NCBI RefSeq assembly: GCF_014195325.1
Contig: NZ_JACIBK010000018.1
Span: 54,151-118,150 of the forward strand
Length of the DNA stretch: 64,000 nt
Reading direction: 5' to 3'
DNA from: Rhizobium sp. BK650
GTDB taxonomy: Bacteria; Pseudomonadota; Alphaproteobacteria; Rhizobiales; Rhizobiaceae
The stretch's first letter is position 1; the number at the start of each line of letters is the position of its first letter. Below the pieces are notes generated by a model. It had not been told where the DNA came from and made no database searches. It worked only from the letters and a program-made list of their open reading frames with translations. Position numbers and translations under genes: made by a program. This document shows, piece after piece, positions 60,964 through 64,000 of this stretch.

Positions 60964-63561
60964 TCAAACACCCACGTGCCGATTTTCGATCATGTCGGTG
61001 ATCTTGTTGGCCAGTTCCGTCATCACAAACGGTTTGGTGATCACCTCCATGCCCGCCTCAAGATGACCGTTTCCGACAGCGGCGTTCTCCGCGAAACCGG
61101 TGATGAACAGCACCTTCAGGTCTGGGCGGGTCAGTCGGGCAGCGTCGGCGACCTGACGACCGTTCAGACCCCCCGGTAATCCGACATCGGTGATAAGCAG
61201 ATCAATCCCGACGTCAGACTGAAGGATCTTCAGTCCAGACGAACCGTCTTCCGCTTCGAGCGCAACATATCCGGCCTCCTCGAGCACTTCCACAATGAGC
61301 ATGCGAACTGTCGGTTCGTCATCGATGACGAGCACGGTTTCGCCAGCGCCCATTTCCGGGATCGGTGCGTCCACTGAGTCGGCATCGTCGGTGACCTCGC
61401 CAGTATAGCGGGGGAGATAAAGGCACATCGTCGTTCCGTGACCAAGCTCGCTGTAGACGCGGATCTGGCCGCCGGACTGCCGCACGAAACCGTGGATCAT
61501 GGAAAGACCCAGACCTGTGCCCTGACCGATTGGCTTGGTCGTGAAGAACGGATCGAAAATGCGGTCGGCGATCTCTTTCGGGATGCCTGTCCCCGTATCG
61601 CTCACGCATACCGAGATATATTGGCCTGGTGGCAGGTCGCGCTCCTGTCCGGCGCGGTTGTCCAGCCACTTGTTCGCCGTTTCGATCGTCAGTTTGCCGC
61701 CCTCGGGCATAGCATCGCGGGCGTTGATGGCGAGGTTAAGGAGGGCGCTTTCGAGCTGGGCGGTGTCGATCCTGGTCGGCCAGAGGCCCGCGGCCCCAAC
61801 GACCTCGATCTTAATGGCCGGGCCGACCGTGCGCCTTATGAGGTCCTCCATACCAAAGACCAGCCGGTTCACGTCGGTAGGCTTCGGATCGAGAGTTTGG
61901 CGACGGGAAAAGGCAAGCAGCCGCTGGGTCAGTGCTGCAGCGCGTTGGGCGGACGTCTGGGCACCGCTGATGAAGCGCTCGATGCCATCGCTTCGCCCCT
62001 GAGAAAGGCGTCTTTCGATGATCTCGAGACTGCCTGTGATCCCCGCCAGAAGATTGTTGAAGTCGTGCGCGATACCGCCTGTGAGCTGGCCGACGGCCTC
62101 CATCTTCTGCGCTTGGCGGAGCGCCTCTTCAGCCTCAGCGCGTTTATTCATCTCGGCTTCCACCTGCTCTTCCAGACGGTAATTGAGCTGGTGCAGCCGC
62201 TCTTCGGTTGCCTTCCGTTCGGTGATGTCGAGCACGGTGCCGACAAATCGCGTGCCCTGGTCCGTATTAAAGAACGCGCGTCCGGTAGCGGCAACCCACC
62301 GCTGCTTTCCGTCCTCGATGCCAATCGTGCGATATTCGATCTCGTAGTGCCCCGAACCCTGAGGGTCGATCGCGCGGCGGACGGCCGCATCGGCGCGCTC
62401 ACGGTCATCCGGATGAATGCCCGCTATGAAGGAGCCCTCGTAGGTTACTGTCGCCTCCGGCGACAGGCCGAAAAGCTGCTTGCAGCGAACGTCCCATCGA
62501 AGCTCATTCGACGCGGGATCGTAGTCCCAGGTGCCGATTTCCGCTGCTTCAGTGGCCAGTCGCAAGCGTGCTTCGCTGTCGGCGAGCTCACTCTCAGCCT
62601 TCCGCCGCTGTGCAAGTTCTCGTTCGAGGGCCCGGAAGAGCCTCGAGTTATCGATTGCCACGGCTGCCTCGGCTGCCAGGCCTTCGAGGCCCCGCTCCGA
62701 ACGGCCATCGAAGACGCCAACGTCAGCGTGCCCGAAGAACAGCCCGCCGATCACCTCTCCGCTACGCGAGATGACCGGCACCGCCAGATAGCTACGGACG
62801 GGAAGATGTCCCTCCGGCATGCCCCTGCGCGGTGCATTCTGACCGTAACGCGGGTCCTTCGTGATATCGTCGGAGCGAACGATACCTTCACCCCCGAAAG
62901 TCGGTGCGAACACTGCGGTATTGCGCGGCATGGGGAATTTGGAGAATGCTTCGGCCGGCACTCCCGAGAGGGTGTAGAGCATGTAGCTCTCCCCGACCTC
63001 ATTCTCGACATTGTAGAAGAAGGCCCCAAACTGTGCTCCCGTGAGCTCCACGCCTGCGTCGGTCACGATCTGGACGAGTTCCTGAAGATCGGTCTTGGCC
63101 GCTAAGGCGGAGCTCGCCCGATTGAGGATTTCGAGCGCGCGACGTTCTTCCGAAATCGCTTCCTCGGCTTCTCGCTCCTCCGTACGATCCCGCAGGATCT
63201 TCGTGAATCCGATCACCATGCCAGCTCTGTCGCGGATCGGCGACATCTCGCCTACAGCCCAAACTTGCGATCCGTCGCGGCGGATGCGCCATCCTTCCGT
63301 TCCGCCACCACGGCCGACGGTCAGGGCATCGTCCATCTCTTGTCGGAGTGCTGCGGCGCCCTCTCCGGGAGGGAACAAGCGCTCCAGCGTTTCGCCAAGA
63401 ACGTCGGGAGCGGTCCACCCCAGCATCCGGGAGGCGCCCTCGCTCCAACTGGTGACCCGGCCTTCAAGATCAGTGGTAATGATCGCCGTGCCGACGGCAC
63501 TATCTACGATCTGGCGCCATTCGTCAGCGCTTATTGCGCTCGACGCATCTGGCTTGGTCAT
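60964..63561 (-). CDS. PAS-GAF-PAS hybrid histidine kinase
   Basis: This 865-aa cytoplasmic sensor has a PAS domain (about residues 10-125), a GAF domain (about 145-310), a second PAS domain (about 330-455), HisKA with GGIAHDFNNLLAGITGSLEII (about 500), HATPase (NLAINARDAMPEGG; GTGLGLSMIHGFVRQSGG) and a C-terminal receiver (about 745-860, LLITDVGLPGGLNG). It is a single gene with no close co-directional neighbour. It is the intact paralogue of the frameshifted kinase at the left edge, with near-identical GAF segments. Confidence 0.93.
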   Translation of the reverse strand: MTKPDASSAISADEWRQIVDSAVGTAIITTDLEGRVTSWSEGASRMLGWTAPDVLGETLERLFPPGEGAAALRQEMDDALTVGRGGGTEGWRIRRDGSQVWAVGEMSPIRDRAGMVIGFTKILRDRTEEREAEEAISEERRALEILNRASSALAAKTDLQELVQIVTDAGVELTGAQFGAFFYNVENEVGESYMLYTLSGVPAEAFSKFPMPRNTAVFAPTFGGEGIVRSDDITKDPRYGQNAPRRGMPEGHLPVRSYLAVPVISRSGEVIGGLFFGHADVGVFDGRSERGLEGLAAEAAVAIDNSRLFRALERELAQRRKAESELADSEARLRLATEAAEIGTWDYDPASNELRWDVRCKQLFGLSPEATVTYEGSFIAGIHPDDRERADAAVRRAIDPQGSGHYEIEYRTIGIEDGKQRWVAATGRAFFNTDQGTRFVGTVLDITERKATEERLHQLNYRLEEQVEAEMNKRAEAEEALRQAQKMEAVGQLTGGIAHDFNNLLAGITGSLEIIERRLSQGRSDGIERFISGAQTSAQRAAALTQRLLAFSRRQTLDPKPTDVNRLVFGMEDLIRRTVGPAIKIEVVGAAGLWPTRIDTAQLESALLNLAINARDAMPEGGKLTIETANKWLDNRAGQERDLPPGQYISVCVSDTGTGIPKEIADRIFDPFFTTKPIGQGTGLGLSMIHGFVRQSGGQIRVYSELGHGTTMCLYLPRYTGEVTDDADSVDAPIPEMGAGETVLVIDDEPTVRMLIVEVLEEAGYVALEAEDGSSGLKILQSDVGIDLLITDVGLPGGLNGRQVADAARLTRPDLKVLFITGFAENAAVGNGHLEAGMEVITKPFVMTELANKITDMIENRHVGV

Positions 63562-63982
63562 GAATCCCCCGAAAGAATTAGCCCTAGATTTCGGGGGCTC
63601 AACGAAAACCTATCGAAATTGTTCCGCAAGCTGGTGGCTTTAATCCATTTAGCGTTCGTCGCAAGCACGACGAGGTGATGACGACGACCGATCAACACGA
63701 CGTTTTGAGTATGGCATCGGCTATACAGATGCCCACTTGCTCGCCCCGATACTGCTTCATCGGCGAGCGGCATTATGGACCAGGGACAAGGGTCTGCAGG
63801 GGGCGGCCGAAAAGGCAGGCGCGCTTCATTGCATAAGCCGGACCATCACCGCAACTAAACACCAAAATGGTCCTGCTGAGTTTTCGAATTTCGATCTCTT
63901 TGCACTAGGGTCGAAACCCAATCAACATATTGATTAAAATATCTCCGTATGATTCACTTTGGTAATAACAGGAGTTTGAATC
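63562..63982. other. Intergenic region, AT-rich near the right edge
   Basis: No gene is supported. Around 63922 AATCAA/TTGATT forms a small palindrome in AT-rich DNA just ahead of the next gene, possibly part of its promoter or an IS end. Confidence 0.4.
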
Positions 63983-64000
63983 ATGGCAGGAGAATTCTGG
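63983..64000 (+). CDS. Start of a gene cut by the window edge, probably an IS5-type transposase
   Basis: Only MAGEFW is visible, after an AGGAG ribosome site. This beginning matches many rhizobial IS5-family transposases, but six residues are not enough to be sure. Confidence 0.35.

Noticed and set aside
61438..63105. 555-codon plus-strand frame
   Set aside because: Shadow of the PAS-GAF-PAS kinase; no recognisable domain.
1..64000. CRISPR array, tRNA or rRNA genes, integrase or plasmid replication genes
   Set aside because: No regularly spaced repeats, cloverleaf-like or rRNA-like sequences and no Rep or integrase motifs were seen by eye.

Overview
The window looks like an accessory replicon (plasmid or chromid) of a rhizobium-type alphaproteobacterium (Rhizobium/Sinorhizobium/Agrobacterium group). 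The evidence is high G+C, HWE/HisKA_2 sensor kinases, BA14K, DUF1236, DUF3618, DUF2934 and entericidin-type small proteins, GGAAC-N16-CGTT promoters of the EcfG/RpoE2 type, and an alpha-r14-like sRNA with anti-Shine-Dalgarno loops. I saw no rRNA, tRNA, CRISPR array, replication origin or conjugation gene.

Layout. 0-8 kb: a frameshifted GAF histidine kinase entering from the left edge, then a tight minus-strand signalling operon (hybrid CHASE3 kinase with three receivers, CheR, CheB, receiver-HWE kinase). 8-19 kb: small stress/envelope genes (BA14K, DUF1236, holin-X-like, DUF3618, entericidin, DUF2934, cupin) mixed with decayed genes (flavodoxin-like, ProQ-like, HTH regulator, LigD piece). 19.7-28.1 kb: plus-strand GH13 cluster (alpha-glucosidase, treZ, glgX, second treZ) for alpha-glucan/trehalose metabolism. 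28.4-31.8 kb: PepSY-like and YflT-like stress proteins and two single-domain response regulators. 31.9-36.6 kb: Mfd-like helicase, SemiSWEET and a BNR/sialidase-like protein. 37-41 kb: NadE, small conserved proteins, CBS-pair protein, YciF-type DUF892 protein, LigD ligase remnant. 42-50.6 kb: IS66 remnant, PfpI/DJ-1 protein, response regulator, the sRNA, broken DUF1684 and PAS-HWE kinase genes, a LOV-HWE kinase and its response regulator. 50.9-59.6 kb: two divergent catabolic operons around a GntR/FCD regulator (sugar-type ABC transporter plus DJ-1 protein; Fe-ADH, aldehyde dehydrogenase, alpha/beta hydrolase). 60-64 kb: an SDR fragment, a small stress peptide, an intact paralogue of the left-edge kinase, and the first codons of a probable transposase.

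How it fits together. Nine loci match GGAAC-N16-CGTT exactly; about 0.5 would be expected by chance in 64 kb on both strands. About ten more differ by one base or by spacing. Nearly all lie 9-75 bp upstream of small stress-type genes, and one precedes the alpha-glucosidase/treZ cluster. I infer that much of the window is a general-stress-response (PhyR-NepR-EcfG) regulon island. The many HWE kinases and single receivers could feed that pathway, but this is not shown by sequence.

Many genes carry one-base indels or single nonsense codons. These are either recent decay on a dispensable replicon or residual sequencing errors; raw reads would decide.
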